NCBI RefSeq assembly: GCF_017312365.1
Contig: NZ_BLJI01000008.1
Coordinates: forward strand, 97,374 to 161,373
Length of the DNA stretch: 64,000 bases
Source: Chroococcus sp. FPU101
GTDB taxonomy: Bacteria > Cyanobacteriota > Cyanobacteriia > Cyanobacteriales > Microcystaceae
Direction: 5' to 3'
A model generated the notes under the pieces. It saw nothing but the letters and a program-made list of their open reading frames with translations. It was not told where the DNA came from and did no database searches. Shown in pieces: positions 57,231 through 64,000 of this stretch (the first letter of the stretch is position 1; every line of letters begins with the position of its first letter). A program made the translations under genes and the position numbers.

Positions 57231-57616
57231 AAACGGAATAAGGTGAGATAGTGACCAGTAAATCGGTTAAAAAACCATATTCAAACAAGTTATAGCTTCG
57301 TTTAGTTGATTACTGTAATTTTTCAGTTACACCGCTTAACTTTAGAGTCTACAGAAGGGATGTTAAACATAGCGTAAATCTTAAGATAATATTTTTTTTC
57401 TTTACAATTTGTTATGTTCGTTGAAATTGAGTGTTTTTTCAATCATTCGTGTTGAACAGATCGAAGCCCTGACATAGAACGTAGGTAGCTTAATATAGAT
57501 CAAGATATACAAGAATAATGCTTCTCAACTAGCGGATCAGCAATAATAAAGAAGAGACGATATAAGTCTAGCCCTTACTTTGACCTTAATATTTTTTGAT
57601 TCTGAGACAAAATACT
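57231..57616. other. intergenic region upstream of the CobW gene
   Basis: These 386 bp lie between divergent starts (the CobW frame is open from a TTG at 57596, but the ATG at 57617 is preferred). The stretch is AT-rich with no gene or RNA evident. I looked for a Zur-type palindrome (TGATAATnATTATCA-like), as many zinc CobW genes have one, and did not find it. Confidence 0.45.
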
Positions 57617-58720
57617 ATGCAACCCGTTGAAACGCAAGTCACATCCTCTGAAGCAATGGATACCCCGAAGCTAGGTTTACCCGTAACGATTATTACTGGT
57701 TTCCTTGGCAGTGGTAAGACAACCTTACTCAATTATATTCTGACGAATCAACAAGGTTTAAAGACAGCCGTTTTAGTCAATGAATTTGGTGAAATTGGAA
57801 TTGATAATGAATTAATTGTAGCGACTGATGAAACAATGGTGGAACTCAACAACGGATGTATCTGCTGTACAATTAATGAAGATCTCGTGCAAGCGGTTTA
57901 TAAAGTTTTAGAACGTCCTGAAAAAATTGATTATCTAGTCGTTGAAACTACGGGTTTAGCAGATCCTTTACCTGTTGCACTGACTTTTTTAGGCACAGAA
58001 TTACGCGATATGACTCGTCTAGATTCGATCGTTACTCTAGTTGATTGCGCTAATTTTAGTTTAGATTTGTTTAACTCACAAGCAGCACAAAGTCAAATTG
58101 CCTACGGTGATATTATTATTTTAAATAAAACCGATCTAGTCGATGAGGCTGATGTTGATGCTTTAGAAGTCAGAATTAGAGATCTAAAAAATGATTCAAG
58201 AATTCTTCGTACAACAAAATCACAAGTTCCCTTACCGTTGATTTTAAGTGTTGGTTTATTTGAGTCGGATCAATATTTCGAGCAAGTAGAAGATCATCAC
58301 GATCACGAGCATGATCATGTACATGATGAACATTGTAACCATGAACATCATGATCATCATCACGATCATGATCACCATCATCATCATTCAGATCACTTAG
58401 AAAATGATGGTTTTACTTCGATTTCTATTGCTAGTGATCAACCTTTTTCCATTCGCAAATTTCAATATTTTCTCGATAACCAATTACCAGAGAATGTTTT
58501 CCGCGCTAAAGGTATTCTTTGGTTTGATGAAAGTCCCAAACGCCATATTTTTCATCTAAGTGGAAAACGGTTTACAATTGAGGATGACGAATGGAAAGAT
58601 CAACCTAAAAATCAACTGGTTTTAATTGGACAAAATTTAGATCACGAAAAACTCAAAGAACAGATCAATCATTGTCTCTGTATGCCTTCTACCACTCGTG
58701 GTAAAGGTTTTGGCAAATAA
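57617..58720 (+). CDS. CobW/COG0523 GTPase with long histidine-rich loop
   Basis: This 367-residue G3E GTPase has Walker A GFLGSGKTT, the metal-binding CxCC in LNNGCICCT, the ETTGLADP region and the guanine-specificity motif NKTD. The CobW C-terminal domain (about 275-340: ISIASDQPFSIRKFQYFLDN) follows. Between the domains (about 225-262) lies a run of more than 20 His mixed with Asp/Glu, ideal for storing or passing Zn2+ or other metals. Members are metallochaperones; zinc (ZNG1-like) or cobalt are the usual metals. The metal cannot be told from sequence. Confidence 0.92.
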   Translation: MQPVETQVTSSEAMDTPKLGLPVTIITGFLGSGKTTLLNYILTNQQGLKTAVLVNEFGEIGIDNELIVATDETMVELNNGCICCTINEDLVQAVYKVLERPEKIDYLVVETTGLADPLPVALTFLGTELRDMTRLDSIVTLVDCANFSLDLFNSQAAQSQIAYGDIIILNKTDLVDEADVDALEVRIRDLKNDSRILRTTKSQVPLPLILSVGLFESDQYFEQVEDHHDHEHDHVHDEHCNHEHHDHHHDHDHHHHHSDHLENDGFTSISIASDQPFSIRKFQYFLDNQLPENVFRAKGILWFDESPKRHIFHLSGKRFTIEDDEWKDQPKNQLVLIGQNLDHEKLKEQINHCLCMPSTTRGKGFGK

Positions 58721-58749
58721 ATCTAATTTAGGGGTGGCTCAAACCACCC

Positions 58750-59190
58750 TTATATTGTATCTGGATCTACACCAAGGGAGCGCAATATTTCTTCTAATTG
58801 TTGGCTACGGTTTTGTGCTACTAAAGCTTGTTCTTCGGGGGATAAATAACGCCTTCCATGCTCATCATACCAGTATAGCCATTCACGTTCTACGCGATCG
58901 TGTACTCCCCACGCCCGTCCAATTCCTAAACCAACTTCAGGCATCCAAAACGGTTCACCGATGCGCCTTTGATAAATTCCATCAACCAAACAATACATTT
59001 CAAACGGTTCATGTTGATCTCCCATATTAACCCCAAAAAACCAGTCTAAACGAGTTGACCAGATAAAACTAAGGATAAAACGCAGAAAATTAGGGACTAG
59101 GGTTTGTAATTCGTTGTCCACTGGTAAATCGTCCGAGTCTAAAAGTTCGTCACTGGTAGGAAGTCGTAAGCTGGGGTCAAACTGTACCAT
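58750..59190 (-). CDS. Uma2-family protein with internal deletion
   Basis: This 146-residue protein joins the N-terminal part typical of Uma2 proteins (LPTSDELLDSDDLPVDNELQ, NFLRFILSFIWSTRLDWFFGV) directly to the C-terminal part (HEPFEMYCLVDGIYQRRIG, FWMPEVGLGIGRAWG, EWLYWYDEHGRRYLSPEEQAL). Usual members have about 230-250 residues, and the missing middle contains the PD-(D/E)xK nuclease residues. The deletion is in frame, so a stable protein may be made, but it should lack nuclease activity. The Uma2 family is greatly expanded in cyanobacteria and its role is unknown. Confidence 0.8.
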   Translation of the reverse strand: MVQFDPSLRLPTSDELLDSDDLPVDNELQTLVPNFLRFILSFIWSTRLDWFFGVNMGDQHEPFEMYCLVDGIYQRRIGEPFWMPEVGLGIGRAWGVHDRVEREWLYWYDEHGRRYLSPEEQALVAQNRSQQLEEILRSLGVDPDTI

Positions 59191-59240
59191 AATGAGATAA
59201 ATAATACCATTGTTCTAGTTTTTAAAATTATATATACTTT

Positions 59241-59684
59241 ATGCGAGTCGTGATTCAACGGGTTATCTCTTCACAGGTGAAAGTGAATGAGCAAATTATT
59301 GGCAAAATTGGTCAAGGATTAAATTTATTAGTCGGAATTGCAGCGACAGATACAGAAGTAGAATTAGATTGGATGGCGCGAAAATGTTTAGAACTCCGAT
59401 TATTTAAAAGCGAAACCGACGGCGAAAAATGGGAAAAATCAGTACAAGAAATTCAAGGCGAAATATTAGTCATTAGTCAATTTACACTGTATGGAGACTG
59501 TCGTAAAGGTCGTCGTCCATCATTTAGTGATTCGGCACCCCCGACAAAAGCTGAAACACTTTATAATCAGTTTGTTGAAAAATTAAAAACCAGTGGTTTA
59601 AAGATAGAAACGGGTCAATTTGGGGCGATGATGCAAGTGAGTATCGAAAATGATGGCCCAGTGACTTTAATTTTAGAAAAATAA
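59241..59684 (+). CDS. dtd: D-aminoacyl-tRNA deacylase
   Basis: This 147-residue DTD starts [15 protein letters not shown]. It shows the active-site [17 protein letters not shown] and the C-terminal cross-subunit Gly-Pro motif in ENDGPVTL (GPxT). It recycles D-aminoacyl-tRNAs formed by mischarging. The length is normal. It is divergent from the Uma2-type gene and appears to be a single-gene unit. Confidence 0.97.
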   Translation: MRVVIQRVISSQVKVNEQIIGKIGQGLNLLVGIAATDTEVELDWMARKCLELRLFKSETDGEKWEKSVQEIQGEILVISQFTLYGDCRKGRRPSFSDSAPPTKAETLYNQFVEKLKTSGLKIETGQFGAMMQVSIENDGPVTLILEK

Positions 59685-59718
59685 AGACGCGATTAACCCG
59701 CGCCTCTACTTCATGTTA

Positions 59719-61278
59719 TTATTTACTACCAACGGTGACGCGATCGTTACTAGCCGCATAAGCCGCTTTTTTCGCTCTGGCTTCCGCTTGTTTGAGAGGA
59801 TCCATCCGTTTTTCTAACCACTTAAAGAAATAAGATGATAAGGTTGTTAGAACCAGATAAACGAGCGCAACTGCAATATAAATTTGAAACGCTTTATAAG
59901 TAGTTGCTACACCTAATTGTCCTTGACGAAATAACTCTTCAAAACCAATAACCGCCGCTAAACTGGTATCTTTAATCAGGGTAATAAATTCATTCCCTAA
60001 TGGGGGTAACATCCGACGAAATGCTTGAGGAAAAATCACCTCTTTCATCGTTTCAGCATGATTCATCCCCAAAGATTGACAAGCTTCCCACTGTCCTTTA
60101 TCAATCGATTCAATCCCACCGCGCATAATTTCAGCTAAGTATGCAGCAACGTTTAAACTTAGGGCAATAATCGCCGCAGGAAGTCGATCTAAACTAAAAT
60201 CAAGTCCAATTCCTTTAAACAGTGCAGGTAATCCAAAATAGATAATAAATAACTGCACTAGCATCGGAGTGCCTCGGAAAAAATCGACATAAATTCTACA
60301 AATCGTTCTCAGCCATTTGTAGGGAGAAATCAGCGCAAGTGCAACCCCTGTTCCACCCAGTAAACCAAACAAGAACGATAGAGATGTGAGTAATAAAGTC
60401 CAAGGAACCCCGTAGAAAATCAGTCTACGGAACGTATCACCCCAATCAAAACCCGATTTTGTTGCTCCTTGTAAAGCGGGTGCAACTGGGGGTATAGTTG
60501 GAACTTTTCCAGAAAACCATCTTTGAAAAATTGCTTCATATTTGCCGTTTTCTAACAGTGTCGTTAAAGCATTATTGATGTCGTCAACTAGCGGCGAATT
60601 CTTAGGTAAAGCAATTCCATAATATTCTTCTGTAATTTGCTCTCCTACTACCTTAATTCCTGCTAATCCTGCTTCTTTAACAGCATACAAGGTGACAGCA
60701 GCATCATTAACTACAGCATCGACTTTTCCGTTAAGAAGTTCCTGTAAAGCTAATGCCGCCGAATCAAACTGAGAAACTTTGGCCCCTTCAATAGCGGTGG
60801 CTGTAGTTGCACCTGTTGTCCCAATTTGAACGGCGATTCTTTTTCCTTTTAAATCATCCAGACTTTTGATGCTATCGTTATTGTCTTGGACAGCGATCGC
60901 TAATCCTGCTTTAAAATAAGGACGGGAAAAGCTTAGAGTCTGTGCGCGTTCGGGTGTAATCGTCATCCCTGATACGGCTGCATCAATACTACCCGATTGC
61001 AAGGCTGGAATCAAACCATCAAACGGCAAACTCACCCATTCAATCGGTCTTTTTAATTCTTCTCCAATCGCTTCTAATAACTCAACATCAAATCCTGTGA
61101 GTTTTCCCGTCGCTTTATCCTGCATTTCAAACGGAGGGAAAGTGGGTTCTGTCCCAATTCTTAAAGGTTTACCTTCTTGTGAAATCGCTGGAATTGCACT
61201 GAGGAGAAAAGCTAAAATTAAGCCAATCATTCCCAATGCTAATATCCGTCTTTTTTTAAAACGCCTAAATATTAACAT
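59719..61278 (-). CDS. bgtB: amino-acid ABC transporter, fused periplasmic-binding and permease protein
   Basis: This 519-residue fusion has a signal or anchor helix (ILALGMIGLILAFLLSAIP) and then a periplasmic amino-acid-binding domain (about 35-265; LRIGTEPTFPPFEMQDKATG, LTGFDVELLEAIGEEL). A permease domain follows (about 290-500; VPWTLLLTSLSFLFGLLGG, the EAA loop EACQSLGMNHAETMKEVIFP). This layout matches cyanobacterial BgtB, the basic amino acid/glutamine importer. The ATPase partner is encoded divergently at 61456. Confidence 0.92.
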   Translation of the reverse strand: MLIFRRFKKRRILALGMIGLILAFLLSAIPAISQEGKPLRIGTEPTFPPFEMQDKATGKLTGFDVELLEAIGEELKRPIEWVSLPFDGLIPALQSGSIDAAVSGMTITPERAQTLSFSRPYFKAGLAIAVQDNNDSIKSLDDLKGKRIAVQIGTTGATTATAIEGAKVSQFDSAALALQELLNGKVDAVVNDAAVTLYAVKEAGLAGIKVVGEQITEEYYGIALPKNSPLVDDINNALTTLLENGKYEAIFQRWFSGKVPTIPPVAPALQGATKSGFDWGDTFRRLIFYGVPWTLLLTSLSFLFGLLGGTGVALALISPYKWLRTICRIYVDFFRGTPMLVQLFIIYFGLPALFKGIGLDFSLDRLPAAIIALSLNVAAYLAEIMRGGIESIDKGQWEACQSLGMNHAETMKEVIFPQAFRRMLPPLGNEFITLIKDTSLAAVIGFEELFRQGQLGVATTYKAFQIYIAVALVYLVLTTLSSYFFKWLEKRMDPLKQAEARAKKAAYAASNDRVTVGSK

Positions 61279-61455
61279 TTTTAGAGTTTCCTCCGCCTAA
61301 AATGAAGCGTATCGGTTGAAAGTTTAAAATATATGATGCCATCGTTAGTATCAATCCTAAACCTTGTTGCAAAATGTAACATCACATACAATAAGCCTGA
61401 AAAAACTACGATAATTTAAAACAACAAAGATTAATCAGCTTTCCTTCAAAGAGTT

Positions 61456-62208
61456 ATGTCAGATTCGACAGCCGTTATCTCCTGTAATAATTTACGCAAA
61501 AGTTTTGGTTCTTTAGAAGTTTTAAAAGGAGTGACGAGTCAAATTCATAAGGGTGATGTCGTTTCAGTGATTGGCCCTTCTGGATGTGGCAAAACAACTT
61601 TTATTCGGTGCTTAAATCGTTTAGAAACGCTCACCAGTGGACAGCTAGAAGTGATGGGGATGGATATGTCTTCCCCTAAAGTTAGTCAATCGGCTTTACG
61701 AAAAATGCGTAGTAAAGTCAATATGGTGTTTCAGCACTTCAATTTATTTCCCCATTTGACTGTACTCGAAAATTTAATGTTAGCTCCTTGTAAAGTTTTG
61801 AAACATCCCGTAGCAGAATCCAAAGAGCGAGCATTTTACTATTTAGATAAAGTAGGTTTAGCCGCGAAAGCCGATTTTTATCCAGATCAACTTTCAGGGG
61901 GACAAAAACAACGAGTAGCGATCGCTCGTAGTCTCTGCATGAAACCTGAAGTGATACTCTTTGATGAACCGACTAGCGCACTTGATCCCGAATTGGTTGG
62001 TGAAGTTCTAGAAGTAATGCGAAAAATGGCAGAAGCAGGGATGACGATGGTTGTTGTTACCCATGAAATGCAGTTTGCCGAAGAAGTCGCTAACCGTGTT
62101 TTCTTTTTTAATCAAGGTGTAATTGAAGAAGAAGGAGATCCAAAAGTAATCTTTAATAATCCTAAAAGCGATCGTCTTAAAGCCTTCCTGAGTCGGATCA
62201 ATAATTAA
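61456..62208 (+). CDS. bgtA: amino-acid ABC transporter ATPase
   Basis: This 250-residue ATPase of the GlnQ/HisP group has Walker [10 protein letters not shown], a Q loop in [16 protein letters not shown], the signature [15 protein letters not shown], Walker [16 protein letters not shown] and the switch [12 protein letters not shown]. In the well-studied system BgtA serves BgtB and other binding-permease partners. It is divergent from bgtB with 177 bp between starts, which should contain both promoters, possibly nitrogen-regulated. No clear NtcA box (GTAN8TAC) with correct spacing was noticed. Confidence 0.9.
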   Translation: MSDSTAVISCNNLRKSFGSLEVLKGVTSQIHKGDVVSVIGPSGCGKTTFIRCLNRLETLTSGQLEVMGMDMSSPKVSQSALRKMRSKVNMVFQHFNLFPHLTVLENLMLAPCKVLKHPVAESKERAFYYLDKVGLAAKADFYPDQLSGGQKQRVAIARSLCMKPEVILFDEPTSALDPELVGEVLEVMRKMAEAGMTMVVVTHEMQFAEEVANRVFFFNQGVIEEEGDPKVIFNNPKSDRLKAFLSRINN

Positions 62209-62384
62209 ATTTTTTCAACAACTCTCCTTATTCATATTCTTCTCCTTGAGTCAGGGGAGGAATTTTATCTACAAGCAACCTCATCGAGTCCTAAATTGAT
62301 AAAGCCTTTTGTTAAGACAAAGATCATTAGAGTGTTTAAGATCTATTATGATCAGTTTGTTCGTGGCTGCACATACACTCACTT

Positions 62385-63893
62385 ATGGCGCGACTTCCCA
62401 CTCTAAAATACGATCGAGGCACCTTAATTTTACATCCACCACCCAAGGCGAAAGCGTGGTTAGATTTAGCCGAATGGGACGATCGCATCGAAAAATATCG
62501 CATACGTGGCATTAATTATCGTAGTCTAATCGAAATCCTACAAGCTGAAAAAATCGAATTTATTGACCAAGCTAAAGAATTTTTCCCCTTAGAGTTAATC
62601 TCCAGTTTTGAACGAGAACCCTATCCCCATCAACAAGAAGCCTTACTTGCTTGGAAACAAGCCCAAAGACGCGGTGTAGTTGTTTTACCGACTGCTTCGG
62701 GAAAAACTTATCTCGCACAACTCGCGATGGAGTCTACCCCCAGAACTACTTTAATTATCGTACCGACTATTGATTTAATGCACCAATGGTATGCACAGAT
62801 GTTAGCCGCCTTTCCTGATGTTGAAGTGGGTTTATTAGGGGGGGGTTCTAAAGATCGTAGTCCCATTTTGATCGCTACTTATAACAGTGCCGCTATTCAT
62901 TCAGAAACATTAGGAAATTTATATGCACTCTTAATATTTGATGAGTGTCATCATCTGCCTACCGACTTTTTTCGGACAATTGCCGAAGATGCGATCGCGC
63001 CCTATCGTCTAGGTTTAACTGCGACTCCTGACAGAAGCGACGGAACTCATCAAGAACTAGATCAATTAATTGGATCAGTTATTTATCGTAAAACCGCCGA
63101 AGAACTCTCAGGAAAAGCTTTAGCCGAACATCAAGTCATTCAAATTAAAGTTAAGCTTTCAACCCATGAAAGAGAAAGATATACAAAAGCAATTCAGACT
63201 CGGAATGATTTTTTACGTCAATCTAAAATATCTTTAGGTAGTCTTCAAGGATGGCAATTATTTGTACAAGCAAGCGCGAAAACAGCCGTAGGAAGACAAG
63301 CCATGTTAGCCCACCGAGAAGCGAAAGAAATAGCCCTTGGAACCGATGGTAAGCTGAGAGTTCTTGCTGATATTATCTGTGAACATTATCCCGATACTAT
63401 TTTGATTTTTACGAATGATAATGCAACTGTTTATCGGATATCCAAAACTTTTTTAATTCCTGCAATTACTCATCAAACTCCTGTCAAAGAAAGACACGAG
63501 ATTTTAACACTTTTTCGAGAAGGCGAATATAAAACCTTAGTCACTTCTCATGTATTAAATGAAGGCGTTGATGTTCCTGATGCTAAAGTGGCGATTATTC
63601 TTTCGGGAACAGGTTCACAAAGAGAATATATTCAAAGATTAGGACGGGTTTTAAGAAAAGGACAACAAGAAAATAAATTAGCAATTTTGTATGAAGTGGT
63701 TGCCGAAGATACTAGCGAAGAAAAAACATCGCAAAGGCGACAAGGTAAAAAGCAAGAGTCTAAATATGCTGTTTCTTCGAGTAATAAACAATTAGAATTA
63801 ATTCCTTTTCCAACATCTAAACCTGTTCCTAAAGCGGCTGAATCTTCTACACAATGGAAAACTGATAATCAGGAAATAAATGAAGATGATTAA
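62385..63893 (+). CDS. XPB-like superfamily 2 DNA helicase
   Basis: This 502-residue helicase resembles archaeal/bacterial XPB. A short N-terminal damage-recognition-like part (RGTLILHPPPKAKAWLDL, YRSLIEILQAEKI) precedes the helicase core. The Q-like PYPHQQEALLAW is followed by Walker A VVLPTASGKTYLAQLA, DECHHLP, LGLTATPDRSDG, VLNEGVDVPDA and QREYIQRLGRVLRKG. The Lys/Ser/Gln tail is disordered. XPB in archaea works with the Bax1 nuclease, often encoded next door. If so the partner would lie just beyond the window. Confidence 0.92.
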   Translation: MARLPTLKYDRGTLILHPPPKAKAWLDLAEWDDRIEKYRIRGINYRSLIEILQAEKIEFIDQAKEFFPLELISSFEREPYPHQQEALLAWKQAQRRGVVVLPTASGKTYLAQLAMESTPRTTLIIVPTIDLMHQWYAQMLAAFPDVEVGLLGGGSKDRSPILIATYNSAAIHSETLGNLYALLIFDECHHLPTDFFRTIAEDAIAPYRLGLTATPDRSDGTHQELDQLIGSVIYRKTAEELSGKALAEHQVIQIKVKLSTHERERYTKAIQTRNDFLRQSKISLGSLQGWQLFVQASAKTAVGRQAMLAHREAKEIALGTDGKLRVLADIICEHYPDTILIFTNDNATVYRISKTFLIPAITHQTPVKERHEILTLFREGEYKTLVTSHVLNEGVDVPDAKVAIILSGTGSQREYIQRLGRVLRKGQQENKLAILYEVVAEDTSEEKTSQRRQGKKQESKYAVSSSNKQLELIPFPTSKPVPKAAESSTQWKTDNQEINEDD

Positions 63894-64000
63894 AATTATA
63901 TAAATTTGCTATTTAAAATACAACAAATAACAAATTTATGTTAATTTATTATTAATAGCGATTGGGGTAAAAAAGTTATGTTATACCAATTATTGAAAAA
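63894..64000. other. non-coding end of window
   Basis: The last 107 bp are AT-rich with no reading frame of note; a spacer before the next gene beyond the edge. Confidence 0.4.

Noticed and set aside
62309..62515. 68-codon rightward frame before the helicase
   Set aside because: It overlaps the helicase start out of frame; the helicase N-terminus at 62385 shows family similarity.

Overview
The window is cyanobacterial chromosome (or a large replicon) from an AT-rich, non-marine-picoplankton type lineage. The evidence is a split dnaE gene with an intein C-half, a high-light-inducible protein, a GUN4-domain protein, a BicA-type SulP remnant beside an NhaS3/Mrp cation antiporter cluster, cyanobacterial Hmx-type half-size manganese exporters, and recurrent HIP1 octamers (GCGATCGC). 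I cannot name the genus from sequence alone. The window has no rRNA, no CRISPR array and no prophage.

Region 1 (1-10.8 kb). A leftward gene run holds a glycogen phosphorylase remnant, gap1, an EF-hand transaldolase, a phosphoglycerate-mutase-like phosphatase, gldA, eno, a D-lactate-type dehydrogenase and a frameshifted lactate permease. Together they read as a lower-glycolysis and lactate-fermentation cassette for dark or anoxic metabolism. An 850-bp AT-rich spacer follows, then two small conserved cyanobacterial proteins.

Region 2 (11-21.6 kb). This is a scrap-yard of mobile DNA: the 3' part of a TnpB gene, cut by the 3' part of a group II intron, which abuts a vapBC pair whose toxin is broken twice. 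Then come ileS, a GUN4 protein, a second PIN toxin-antitoxin pair, nagB, a DUF29 protein and a GAF histidine-kinase-like protein that lacks its phospho-accepting histidine.

Region 3 (22-36.8 kb). dnaX, a PerM/AI-2E-type transporter and a double-domain SagB-type oxidoreductase lead to a hydantoinase/oxoprolinase pair. Its two subunits are separated by 3.46 kb carrying an HLIP, an acetoacetate-decarboxylase-like protein and a complete type II restriction-modification pair. The hyuB half is itself frameshifted. After it come two Hmx half-transporters, a PHP phosphoesterase and nagA, which pairs functionally with the distant nagB.

Region 4 (37-50.7 kb). purE, potDA, an aldose-1-epimerase-like protein and tRNA-Lys precede a deleted bicA, nhaS3 and a mrpCDEFGAB-like operon. 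Then follow mtnXB (methionine salvage), the dnaE C-terminal half with its split intein, and an RluA-like protein with Gly at the catalytic Asp position.

Region 5 (50.7-64 kb). A 1541-residue FG-GAP/VCBS/RTX surface protein is built from strongly repeated DNA. Behind it lie a TIGR03032-type protein fused to a GNAT domain, a CobW GTPase, a shortened Uma2 protein, dtd, divergent bgtB/bgtA amino-acid transporter genes and an XPB-like helicase.

Four single-base deletions break three genes (lctP, vapC twice, hyuB). Either these genes are decaying or the assembly carries deletion errors, and this should be settled before any of them is called dead.
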